Positions 17,260 through 23,989 of a stretch of DNA of 64,000 nt are shown here, piece after piece. The stretch is from NCBI RefSeq assembly GCF_015500055.1, contig NZ_CP045492.1, positions 1,374,501 through 1,438,500 of the forward strand, given 5' to 3'. The first letter of the stretch is position 1, and every line of letters starts with the position of its first letter. The position numbers and the translations under genes are program-made. This DNA comes from Mesorhizobium sp. NBSH29. Its GTDB lineage: Bacteria > Pseudomonadota > Alphaproteobacteria > Rhizobiales > Rhizobiaceae. The notes under the pieces were generated by a model. The model was not told the DNA's origin. It saw only the letters and a program-made list of their open reading frames with translations, and did no database searches.

Positions 17260-17409
17260 GTGTTGCGCGTGGCGAGCACACTTACCGGCTGGTGGAACCG
17301 GCACAAACAGCGTGCCTGTGTGTATGAATTGGAAGACCATCTCCTAGACGATATCGGCCTTACCCGCGACCAGGTCGAGCGGGAATGCCGCAAGCCATTC
17401 TGGCGGTGA
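17260..17409 (+). CDS. DUF1127 small protein (possibly frameshifted N-terminus)
   Basis: The frame holds a clear DUF1127 motif: LTGWWNRHKQRACVYELEDHLLDDIGLTRDQVERECRKPFWR. DUF1127 proteins are small, basic, and in alphaproteobacteria linked to RNA-related regulation and phosphate/carbon metabolism. In this frame only GTG/TTG starts exist (17260, 17263, 17269), with AAGG at 17254-17257 close by. The strong ATG start at 17201 lies one frame away. Adding one missing base would give a single protein of about 69 residues, a normal DUF1127 size. The motif is certain; how it is expressed is not. Confidence 0.6.
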   Translation: MLRVASTLTGWWNRHKQRACVYELEDHLLDDIGLTRDQVERECRKPFWR

Positions 17410-17483
17410 GTATATCCCGCCGCCAATCCCAAAACTTCGACAGCAGTCGAACTGTTTATCACCACGGCAAACAAGGAGACACC

Positions 17484-17825
17484 ATGGGCATCACCTGTTT
17501 CATCCGCTATCAGATCGACCCGTTCCGCCGCGCTGCGTTCGAGCACTATGCGCGCAACTGGGGTCAGGCGATCCCCGCTTGCGGGGCAGAGCTCTTCGGT
17601 TACTTCGCGCCACATGAAGGTTCTGCCACGACTGCATACGGCGTCTACACGGTCGAGAACCTGGCCGCGTACGAATCCTATCGGGCAAAGCTGGCCTCCC
17701 ACCCGCTCGGGCAGGAGAACTACGCATTTGCCAAGCGCGAAAGGTTCATCCTGAAAGAGGACCGGATATTTCTCAAGCTGGCCTCAGGTCCGCATGCGCA
17801 TTCAGCAGAGGAACCAAAACCATGA
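17484..17825 (+). CDS. NIPSNAP family protein
   Basis: A 113-residue ferredoxin-like (dimeric alpha/beta barrel) protein of the NIPSNAP family: CFIRYQIDPFRRAAFEHYARNW at the N-terminus, GCxAELFGYFAPHEG-like middle and YESYRAKLASHP. The function of bacterial NIPSNAP proteins is not established. ATG 17484 has AAGGAG upstream with good spacing. It overlaps the next gene by ATGA, and the two small barrel proteins are probably made together. It lies downstream of the DUF1127 frame and the divergent ArsR-like regulator. Confidence 0.85.
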   Translation: MGITCFIRYQIDPFRRAAFEHYARNWGQAIPACGAELFGYFAPHEGSATTAYGVYTVENLAAYESYRAKLASHPLGQENYAFAKRERFILKEDRIFLKLASGPHAHSAEEPKP

Positions 17826-18169
17826 TCGCCGTCCTGTTTGAAGCAACGCCGGCACCTGGCCGACGTGATGCCTATCTTGGAATCGCTGCCGATCTGCGGC
17901 CTGTCCTCGAAGGGATGGACGGCTTTTTGTCCATTGAACGGTTCCAAAGCCTGTCCGACCCCGAGAGGGTTCTGTCTCTCTCTTTCTGGCGTGATGAGGA
18001 AGCCGTCGCAGCCTGGCGCAACACACAAGACCACCGCCAGGCGCAGAAAGCCGGGCGAGGTGGAGTTTTCTCCGATTATCGGCTACGCATCGCTCGTGTG
18101 GTGCGCGATTATAGCCAGACCGAGCGGGCGCAGGCGCCAGCCGACAGCCGCGTTGAGCACGAGGCCTGA
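17822..18169 (+). CDS. Antibiotic biosynthesis monooxygenase (ABM) domain protein
   Basis: A 115-residue ABM-fold protein: MIAVLFEATPAPGRRDAYL, the GFLSIERFQS strand, and LSLSFWRDEEAVAAWRNTQDHRQAQKAGR, the conserved core with the catalytic-site-type His of this family. Members include quinone monooxygenases, haem-degrading enzymes and proteins of unknown function; which applies here is open. Its ATG overlaps the stop of the NIPSNAP gene. It converges with mbfA, leaving 3 bases between the two stop codons. The adjacency to an iron-export gene is suggestive of haem/iron metabolism but not evidence. Confidence 0.85.
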   Translation: MIAVLFEATPAPGRRDAYLGIAADLRPVLEGMDGFLSIERFQSLSDPERVLSLSFWRDEEAVAAWRNTQDHRQAQKAGRGGVFSDYRLRIARVVRDYSQTERAQAPADSRVEHEA

Positions 18170-18172
18170 CCG

Positions 18173-19156
18173 TCAGGCGTTACCGATCAGCACGCCTGCC
18201 GCAAACACCAGGGCGCCGCCCAGCACCACCTGCATGGCGGCCCGCCAGAAAGGCGTATCCATGTAGCGGTTCTGGATGAAGGCAATGGCCCAGAGCTCAA
18301 CGAACACAATCACACCGGCAATGATGGTGGCTGTCCAGAAGTGCGGGATGAGATAGGGCAGAGCGTGTCCCAGCCCGCCAACCGTCGTCATAATACCAGT
18401 GGTCAAGCCGCGCTTGATCGGCGAACCGCGCCCTGACAGCCTGCCGTCATCGGAGGCGACTTCGGTGAACCCCATCGAAATACCGGCACCGATGGAGGCG
18501 GCTAGGCCGACCAGAAAGGTCTGCCACGTGTCATGCGTGGCGAAGGCGGCGGCAAAAATTGGTGCGAGTGTCGAGACCGAACCGTCCATCAGCCCGGCGA
18601 GGCCAGGCTGGATGTAGGTCAGCAGGAATTGCCGTTTTTCGCTGTCTCTCTCCTCTTCCGCAATTTCTCCTGGAACATGCCTCTGCTCCAGCTTGCGCGC
18701 CAGCGATTCATGGTTCTGTTCTGCCGCGGCAAGGTCACCCAGTAATTTGCGCGTCAAGGCATCGCTGGTTCGCTTGGCGGCTTCCTCATAAAAGCGCTGT
18801 GCCTGCCGCTCCATGTCCGCCGCCTGCTCTCGCACCTTGTCGATACCGAGAGGGCGAACTAGCCAGTCAGGCTTGCGCTCGAAATAGCCGCGCACATGGT
18901 CGCGCCTGATCAGCGGAATCGTTTCGCCAAAGCGCTTCCGATGCGTCTCGATCAGCGCAGCGCGATGGCCGTCTTCCTCATCGGCCATATCGTCAAACAC
19001 TTTGGCCGACTGCGGATAATCTGCCCGCAATCCTTCGGCATAGGAGCGATAGATGCGCCCGTCATCCTCCTCGGAGGAAATGGCAAGCGCCAGGATTTCC
19101 TGCTCGGAAAGACTGTCAAAGTCGCGGCGACCACCGCTTAGAAAACGCATCAGCAT
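18173..19156 (-). CDS. mbfA: Membrane-bound ferritin MbfA, iron exporter
   Basis: About 327 residues with two parts. The N-terminal ferritin-like (erythrin) domain (about 10-160) has acidic iron-site pairs (SSEEDDGRIY, DMADEEDGHR, FYEEAAKR, AEQNHESLA). The C-terminal VIT1/CCC1-like membrane domain (about 185-327) has about five helices with GLAGLMDGSVSTLAP and GISMGFTEVASDDG. In Agrobacterium and Bradyrhizobium, MbfA exports iron and protects against peroxide; its gene is repressed by Irr in low iron. The start ATG 19156 fits a 20-base leader from the promoter found upstream; ATG 19150 and TTG 19168 are alternatives. Confidence 0.93.
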   Translation of the reverse strand: MLMRFLSGGRRDFDSLSEQEILALAISSEEDDGRIYRSYAEGLRADYPQSAKVFDDMADEEDGHRAALIETHRKRFGETIPLIRRDHVRGYFERKPDWLVRPLGIDKVREQAADMERQAQRFYEEAAKRTSDALTRKLLGDLAAAEQNHESLARKLEQRHVPGEIAEEERDSEKRQFLLTYIQPGLAGLMDGSVSTLAPIFAAAFATHDTWQTFLVGLAASIGAGISMGFTEVASDDGRLSGRGSPIKRGLTTGIMTTVGGLGHALPYLIPHFWTATIIAGVIVFVELWAIAFIQNRYMDTPFWRAAMQVVLGGALVFAAGVLIGNA

Positions 19157-19169
19157 GACAAGGTCCAAT

Positions 19170-19186
19170 TTTAGAATGGTTCTAAT
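19170..19186. promoter_or_regulatory. Irr-binding iron control element (ICE) of mbfA
   Basis: TTTAGAA-TGG-TTCTAAT is an almost perfect inverted repeat matching the TTTAGAA-N3-TTCTAAA type ICE motif bound by Irr in rhizobia. It covers the expected transcription start and the edge of the -10 box, a position suited to repression. It is 14 bases upstream of the mbfA ATG. Confidence 0.85.
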
Positions 19187-19212
19187 CTAGCGTTCCTATT
19201 TAATCGCGTCAA
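19184..19212 (-). promoter_or_regulatory. mbfA promoter
   Basis: Reading on the minus strand: -35 TTGACG (19212-19207), a 17-base spacer, and -10 TAGATT (19189-19184). Transcription would start near 19177, giving a leader of about 20 bases. The ICE overlaps the -10 element. Confidence 0.7.
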
Positions 19213-19317
19213 CGGGCGTCGCGCGCTTGCCGAAGCGAATTGTTTGAGAGACAAGTTTGGGCTTGCCTGGCAACCCCGGCGCGCCTTATCGAATGCGGTT
19301 CAGTTGGAGATGATGTA

Positions 19318-20310
19318 ATGATGGACACCGGTAGAACGCCACTTCCTGGAATTGCGGATATTCGCGCCGCGGCGGCGCGGTTGGAAGGGCTGATCGTCAA
19401 CACCGGGTTGATCGAATCCGAATTTCTCAACGAAAAATACGGCGCCCGTATCTTGTTCAAGCCGGAAAACCTGCAGCGGACAGGTTCCTTTAAGATTCGT
19501 GGTGCCTACAATAAGATCTCGTCCCTACCAGACGAACAGCGCCGCAATGGCGTGGTGGCGTTTTCGTCGGGAAACCACGCACAGGGCGTTGCCCGCACCG
19601 CCCAGCTGTTTGGTATCAAGGCGGTCATCGCCATGCCTTCGGATGCACCGTTCTCCAAGGTTGACAATGTGCGCCGTATGGGTGCCGAAGTGATCCCATT
19701 TGACCGCTTTGGCGCCGACCGCATGGCGGTCGTTGCGCCCTACCGCGAGCGCGGCATGGCTCTGGTTCCTCCCTTCGACGACCCGGCCATCATCGCCGGG
19801 CAAGGCACAATTGGCTTGGAAGTGCTGGAAGACGCTAGACAGAAAAGTGTTCATATCGACGCGGTGATCGTCCCCTGCGGTGGCGGCGGGATGATCGGTG
19901 GCATTTCACTGGCAATGAAAGATGGATCGCCAGACAGCGAAATTTGGGCCGCCGAGCCCGAAAACTTCGACGACATGCGGCGCTCTCTAGAAGCCGGCAG
20001 ACGTATGTCCAACCTGCCTGGCCACGCCTCAATCTGTGATGCTATCCTGACAGCAGAACCTGGTGAATTCACCTTCGAGATCAATCGGCACACCTTGGCC
20101 GGTGGCATTGCAGTTTCCGATGATGCGACCATCGAGGCAATGCGCGATCTCGCAAGCGCGCTCAAACTGGTGGTTGAACCGGGTGGCGCGGTTGGCCTCG
20201 CAGCGCTTGGCTCAGGGCAGGTCGACTTTGCCGGCAAATGCGTCGTTGTTGTTTTGTCTGGTGGCAACGTCGATCTCGGAAGCTATGCAAAAATCATCGC
20301 AAAAAGCTAA
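19318..20310 (+). CDS. Threonine/serine dehydratase (PLP-dependent)
   Basis: A 330-residue fold-type II PLP enzyme. Lys59 in GSFKIRGAYN forms the Schiff base; SSGNHAQGVA and the phosphate-binding loop PCGGGGMIGG are typical of threonine deaminases. It lacks the C-terminal ACT-like regulatory domain of biosynthetic IlvA, so it resembles catabolic threonine/serine dehydratases or hydroxyaspartate ammonia-lyases, producing 2-oxobutyrate or pyruvate plus ammonia. ATG 19318 has GGAG eight bases upstream; the open frame back to 19240 is not needed. It is divergent from mbfA and followed by a MerR gene with its own promoter. Confidence 0.88.
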   Translation: MMDTGRTPLPGIADIRAAAARLEGLIVNTGLIESEFLNEKYGARILFKPENLQRTGSFKIRGAYNKISSLPDEQRRNGVVAFSSGNHAQGVARTAQLFGIKAVIAMPSDAPFSKVDNVRRMGAEVIPFDRFGADRMAVVAPYRERGMALVPPFDDPAIIAGQGTIGLEVLEDARQKSVHIDAVIVPCGGGGMIGGISLAMKDGSPDSEIWAAEPENFDDMRRSLEAGRRMSNLPGHASICDAILTAEPGEFTFEINRHTLAGGIAVSDDATIEAMRDLASALKLVVEPGGAVGLAALGSGQVDFAGKCVVVVLSGGNVDLGSYAKIIAKS

Positions 20311-20355
20311 GTGCAGGACAGAAACTCGAGTTTACACCGGGCACAAGAAGAACGC

Positions 20356-20386
20356 TTGACTTAGAGTGCGCTCCAACCCGTAGGGT
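20356..20386 (+). promoter_or_regulatory. MerR-type promoter/operator with 19-bp spacer
   Basis: -35 TTGACT (20356-20361) and -10 TAGGGT (20381-20386) are 19 bases apart, the over-long spacing that MerR-family activators correct by twisting DNA. The spacer contains an imperfect dyad, TTAGAG-TGCG-CTCCAA. It lies 29 bases before the MerR gene, so the regulator probably controls itself and the downstream decarboxylase-like gene. Confidence 0.8.
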
Positions 20387-20415
20387 CACCACCGTCGAGA
20401 CGAAAGACAGGCGTT

Positions 20416-20841
20416 ATGCGTATCGGGGAACTGGCAAGGCGTTCGGGATTATCTGCCCATACGATCCGCTATTACGAACGGATCGGGCTACTCCCCTATG
20501 CCGACAGGAACCGCGCCCACCATCGCGACTACGACGCGTCGATCCTCACCTGGATCGCATTTCTGCACCGGCTGAAGACGACAGGAATGCCCATTCGTGA
20601 GATGCTGCGCTATGCGGCCCTTCGTGAGAGCGGTGAGGGTACGGAAGCGGAGCGACGTGCTGTGCTAGAAGCGCATCGCACGCGGGTTCGCGCGCACGTG
20701 AACGCATTGCAAGCTTGCCTAACCGTCCTTGACACCAAGATCGCCGGCTATGCCGGCCCCTCAAAAAGGACCAGGGACAATGACGCACAATCCATCAAAC
20801 CCCGAGAGCAGGCTGGAACGCGGCAAGCGCGCGCTCGCTGA
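20416..20841 (+). CDS. MerR family transcriptional regulator
   Basis: A 141-residue MerR protein. The DNA-binding domain (1-70) reads MRIGELARRSGLSAHTIRYYERIGLLP and is followed by the dimerisation helix (about 80-120: RRAVLEAHRTRVRAHVNALQACLTVLDTKIAGY). One Cys is present in the helix, with no CxxC metal loop, so it is unlikely to be a classic metal sensor; it resembles the regulators of small stress or redox operons. The last 20 residues are encoded within the start of the next gene, a 62-base overlap. A 19-bp-spacer promoter lies upstream. Confidence 0.9.
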   Translation: MRIGELARRSGLSAHTIRYYERIGLLPYADRNRAHHRDYDASILTWIAFLHRLKTTGMPIREMLRYAALRESGEGTEAERRAVLEAHRTRVRAHVNALQACLTVLDTKIAGYAGPSKRTRDNDAQSIKPREQAGTRQARAR

Positions 20842-21196
20842 GATCGACGGGGAGGCCGGGCAGAACGTCGTGGCAGCTCTGGCCGACATTGCGCCCGATT
20901 TCGCAACCTATATTTTGGAGTTTCCTTTTGGTGACATCTATTCGCGGAAAGGTCTTGACCTTCGCGCTCGCGAGGTGGCGACAATCGCCGCGCTGACTGC
21001 CATGGGCAATGCAGCCCCGCAATTGAAGGTGCATATCGAAGCCGGACTAAACGTGGGCCTCACGCGGGACGAGATTGTCGAGATCATCATGCAGATGGCA
21101 GTTTATGCCGGTTTTCCAGCTGCCCTCAATGGGCTGTCCGCCGCCAAGGAGGTTTTCGCAAAACTGTCTACCGCAGACTCCGTTGACGTTAGGTAG
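20780..21196 (+). CDS. Carboxymuconolactone decarboxylase-like protein
   Basis: A 138-residue AhpD/CMD-fold protein with LDLRAREVATIAALTAMGNAAPQLKVHIEAGLNVGLTRDEIVEIIMQMAVYAGFPAALNGLSAAKEVF, the family core. It has no Cys, so the CxxC redox site of AhpD is absent and it belongs to the gamma-CMD-like group of unclear activity. ATG 20780 has AGGGACA and AAAGGA upstream. It overlaps the MerR gene, so the regulator and this protein are made together. Confidence 0.9.
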   Translation: MTHNPSNPESRLERGKRALAEIDGEAGQNVVAALADIAPDFATYILEFPFGDIYSRKGLDLRAREVATIAALTAMGNAAPQLKVHIEAGLNVGLTRDEIVEIIMQMAVYAGFPAALNGLSAAKEVFAKLSTADSVDVR

Positions 21197-21248
21197 CAGT
21201 TCATTGACCATGTCAGATCGCAACCATAACCGGACGTAGCGGCGTTCT

Positions 21249-21278
21249 TGGTCTGGCGTCCTTAAGGACGCCAGACCA
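21249..21278. terminator. Perfect 30-bp palindrome, probable bidirectional terminator
   Basis: TGGTCTGGCGTCCTT (21249-21263) is followed at once by its exact complement (21264-21278). It lies between the convergent decarboxylase-like gene (stop 21196) and secreted-protein gene (stop 21286). There is no T-run, so it may be a weak terminator, an mRNA-stabilising hairpin or a protein binding site. Confidence 0.55.
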
Positions 21279-21285
21279 TAGCTCT

Positions 21286-21600
21286 CTAGCGGTAAACCGG
21301 GCAGCCCCGGTCGCGACCGAAGGTAACTACCACGTTGTTGCCATTGCGGGCGCGTCCGCGAACCTTGATCACACGGGGGTTTGAGGCCAGAACACGGGCG
21401 CGTCTGAGGCCCATACCCTCCGCCTTGCGTGTTGCCTGCATTTCGTTGCAACCGCGTTGCGGCCGCTGTGGCCTATGTGAACGATAATCGGGCCGTCCGT
21501 GCTGGCGCATCTCCTGGGCCGAAGACGGTCCAGAAAGCACAGGCAACGCCGTCACCGCCATCGCGACTGCGAGCGCCGCATTGATGAAAAAATTCCGCAT
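21286..21600 (-). CDS. Secreted basic protein, unknown function
   Basis: A 104-residue protein with a signal peptide (residues 1-30, ending in SSAQ) and a mature part that is Arg-rich first (GRPDYRSHRPQRPQRGC) and then folds as NEMQATRKAEGMGLRRARVLASNPRVIKVRGRARNGNNVVVTFGRDRGCPVYR. Two Cys at the ends of the mature domain may form a disulfide. Similar small secreted proteins occur in rhizobia as hypothetical proteins. ATG 21600 has GGAG upstream and starts directly at the signal peptide; ATGs further up add non-conserved residues. Confidence 0.7.
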   Translation of the reverse strand: MRNFFINAALAVAMAVTALPVLSGPSSAQEMRQHGRPDYRSHRPQRPQRGCNEMQATRKAEGMGLRRARVLASNPRVIKVRGRARNGNNVVVTFGRDRGCPVYR

Positions 21601-21922
21601 GTCAAATTGACTCCATGGATAACCATCCAGCTCGTTCATCGAACCGAATGTTTCAGGTTTCACTTCCAGATAACTCAGAACGAGGCTGCTAATGCTCTTT
21701 TCGAATGCAGCGCGACGTTGTGTGATTCGCCACGCGCACGGCCCGGCGACGATATGAACGAATGAACTGTGACGCCTCTAAGGCAACCAGTGCGACGATG
21801 AAAAAAACCGGGACCGCCGATGATAAAAGGTGCGAAAAATCGGTCAAAAGAATATCCTTTCTCTCATTTCCCACAAAGCTATCATGAACAACCGATCCGG
21901 CAAGCTGACACCGCCAACACGG
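21601..21922. other. Intergenic stretch, no supported gene
   Basis: A 61-codon minus-strand frame (21689-21874) contains one hydrophobic segment but no ribosome binding site and no recognisable family, so I do not call it. The bases next to 21600 must carry the promoter of the secreted-protein gene; no clear -35/-10 pair is seen. It also follows the 3' end of the broken TetR gene. Confidence 0.4.
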
Positions 21923-22608
21923 TTACGGGCTGGTGAAAGTATCTCCCTTGGAGACGTCGAGTATTGCTTCGAGATTGCGTCGTGTGATCGCAAATACTGC
22001 TGCCGCCTCCGCAACTCCAATCTCCACCCAACCCATGCGCCGGCGCACGACCTCCCGACCAATGCGAAAATAGATCACCTGGCCAATAAAGGTGAATACG
22101 CTGAGCTTCGTGCTCTCCAGTTCGGCCGGTTCCCCGGTTGCCAGCTCCCACAACGTGCACAGATTTTTGTGCCGGGTTTAAATACACCGTCATATATCTG
22201 GTCCAGGGCTTCAGTCGGGGTCGAGAGTTCCCGCAGCATGAACTGCACCACATCTCCGGCTTCCGGCGCCGCAACGATGAAATTGACCATGCGCTCAAGC
22301 CCGCCGAACAGTTGCGCGCGCGCCTCCTCGCGGCCAGGCAGCCTTGAACCGCTCGGCGCGATCTCGATAATAGGCCCTGCAACCGTTTGGATGGTGCGCA
22401 CAATGTGGTCAGCGGCTGCCAGTCTCAGCCCGTGCTTGGAGCCGAAATGGTAGGCGATGCTACCGATATTGGCATTTGCAAGCGTCGCAATGTCGCGCGT
22501 CGAGGTGCCGTCAAAGCCGCGTGATCCAAAAAGTTTAAGCGCTGCGTGGACCAGTGCCAGACGGGTAATCATAGCGGAATTGGTGGGTGCGGCGGATGGG
22601 CGGGTCAT
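21923..22608 (-). pseudogene. TetR-family regulator (CecR-like), frameshifted
   Basis: The N-terminal part (22608 down to about 22170) encodes a TetR helix-turn-helix, LKLFGSRGFDGTSTRDIATLANANIGSIAYHFGSKHGL, and the start of its ligand domain. The family sequence then continues only in the -1 frame: NLCTLWELATGEPAELESTKLSVFTFIGQVIYFRIGREVVRRRMGW, to a stop at 21923. The switch occurs at a run of five A (T in the plus strand, 22164-22168). One additional A would give one protein of about 228 residues, the usual size. As written, the product ends with 30 unrelated residues. It may be a true pseudogene, a sequencing error in a homopolymer, or slippage. Confidence 0.8.
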
Positions 22609-22687
22609 GGCTGATAGCTGATCAATCGAATGATTAAAGTCAATGCAGTCTTGCCCTCCGACACGCCCTGCGCTTTAGTTCCGCCAG

Positions 22688-23158
22688 ATGGCCAAGGAAG
22701 TGGAACGCAAATTTCTGGTAAAATCGCAAGGCTGGCGCGGCTCTGCCGAGGCCACGCTGCCCATGCGCCAGTTCTATCTGGCCGCCACGCCAGGTCGGTC
22801 TTTGCGGGTGCGCATCATTGATGGCCGAGAAGCATGGCTGACCATGAAGTTTGGCACGCACGCACGCACGCGGGACGAATTCGAATATTCGATCCCGCTG
22901 GAGGATGCAGAAGAACTTTGCGGTTTTGCCATTGGCCATGTCATTGACAAGACGCGTCACCACGTGAGCCATCATGGTTATGTCTACGAGGTCGACGTTT
23001 TTGAGGGCCATCTTGCAGGGCTGGTCATCGCCGAACTGGAAACTCCCGATCATGTGGGCGACGCAGCGTTGCCTCACTGGCTGGGGCGCGAGGTGACTGG
23101 CGAGAGTGAATTCTACAATGCCTCCCTTGCCACCGGCCTGCCGCTCGGCGCGGCCTGA
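22688..23158 (+). CDS. CYTH domain protein (triphosphate-binding)
   Basis: A 156-residue CYTH protein. The defining ExExK motif is EVERKFLV near the N-terminus, followed by alternating strands with basic and acidic residues lining a tunnel: SLRVRIIDGREAWLTMKFG, TRDEFEYSIPLEDAEEL, YEVDVFEGHLAGLVIAELE. Bacterial CYTH-only proteins are usually inorganic triphosphatases acting with a divalent metal. It is divergent from the broken TetR gene (79 bases between starts) and is followed at once by the YiiX-like gene, suggesting an operon. Confidence 0.9.
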   Translation: MAKEVERKFLVKSQGWRGSAEATLPMRQFYLAATPGRSLRVRIIDGREAWLTMKFGTHARTRDEFEYSIPLEDAEELCGFAIGHVIDKTRHHVSHHGYVYEVDVFEGHLAGLVIAELETPDHVGDAALPHWLGREVTGESEFYNASLATGLPLGAA

Positions 23159-23167
23159 TTGGGTCCC

Positions 23168-23944
23168 GTGACGCAGTCGTCCGATACATTGCTTGATCGA
23201 CTCGGTGGCTGGATAGCGTCGCGCCTGCAAACAGAATCGTCTGGCTACCAGCCATACACACCCTCCGACCCTGCCACCTTGCGCCGCACATTAGAGCCTG
23301 GCGACATTCTCCTGATCGAGGGCAATCAGCGGGTCTCGGCGGCGATCAAATATCTGACCCAGTCGACCTGGTCGCATGCAGCGCTTTATGTCGGCGACGC
23401 CCTGCCTGACCCTGAAGACGGAAGCGACCCGCCCCGCCTGATTGAAGTCAATCTGGGCGAAGGCTGCGTGGCGGTGCCACTGTCCAAGTACCGGACCTAT
23501 AACACCCGCATCTGCCGCGCGCTCGGCCTGACGCCTGAGGACCGCGAGGCAGTGGTCGCGTTCATGATCGGCAAGCTCGGCGTCAAATATGACATGAAGA
23601 ACATTGTCGACATGCTCCGCTATTTTCTACCCACACCGCCGGTACCAGTCCGCTGGCGCCGCCGCATGATCGCTTTTGGCTCCGGTGATCCCACGCGCTC
23701 CATATGTTCAACTCTGATTGCTGAAGCCTATGAGCGCATTCGCTACCCTATACTCCCGGATATAATCGAAGCGCCGGGCCATGCCTCGGCGCAGTCCACC
23801 TATTCTCGCCGGGAGATACTGCACATCCGCCACCACTCGCTCTACACCCCACGCGACTTCGACCTCTCACCCTATTTCGAGATTGTGAAGCCGACGTTGA
23901 CCTATGGTTTTGACTACAAGACGCTTGTCTGGGGCAAGGCCTGA
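23168..23944 (+). CDS. YiiX-like permuted NlpC/P60 hydrolase
   Basis: About 258 residues of the circularly permuted papain-like family (YiiX/YebB). GDILLIEGNQRVSAAIKYLTQSTWSHAALYVGD holds the catalytic His, and RSICSTLIAEAYE carries the nucleophilic Cys, in the permuted order. Members are predicted peptide or lipid amidases of the envelope; no substrate can be named. No signal peptide is evident at the chosen start. GTG 23168 is preferred; a TTG right after the CYTH stop (23159) is an alternative. The gene follows CYTH within 10 bases. Confidence 0.85.
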   Translation: MTQSSDTLLDRLGGWIASRLQTESSGYQPYTPSDPATLRRTLEPGDILLIEGNQRVSAAIKYLTQSTWSHAALYVGDALPDPEDGSDPPRLIEVNLGEGCVAVPLSKYRTYNTRICRALGLTPEDREAVVAFMIGKLGVKYDMKNIVDMLRYFLPTPPVPVRWRRRMIAFGSGDPTRSICSTLIAEAYERIRYPILPDIIEAPGHASAQSTYSRREILHIRHHSLYTPRDFDLSPYFEIVKPTLTYGFDYKTLVWGKA

Positions 23945-23989
23945 GTAAATCAGTTCAGGATGGCCGCTGCCCCATCTGCGCGGCGTAGC

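Noticed and set aside
21689-21874. 61-codon minus-strand frame with one hydrophobic segment
   Set aside because: No ribosome binding site and no conservation signal that can be judged here; too weak to call.
22164-22200. Programmed -1 frameshift at a TTTAAAC-like heptamer in the TetR gene
   Set aside because: The heptamer is not in the frame needed for classical tandem slippage; a one-base change in the A5 run explains the data more simply.
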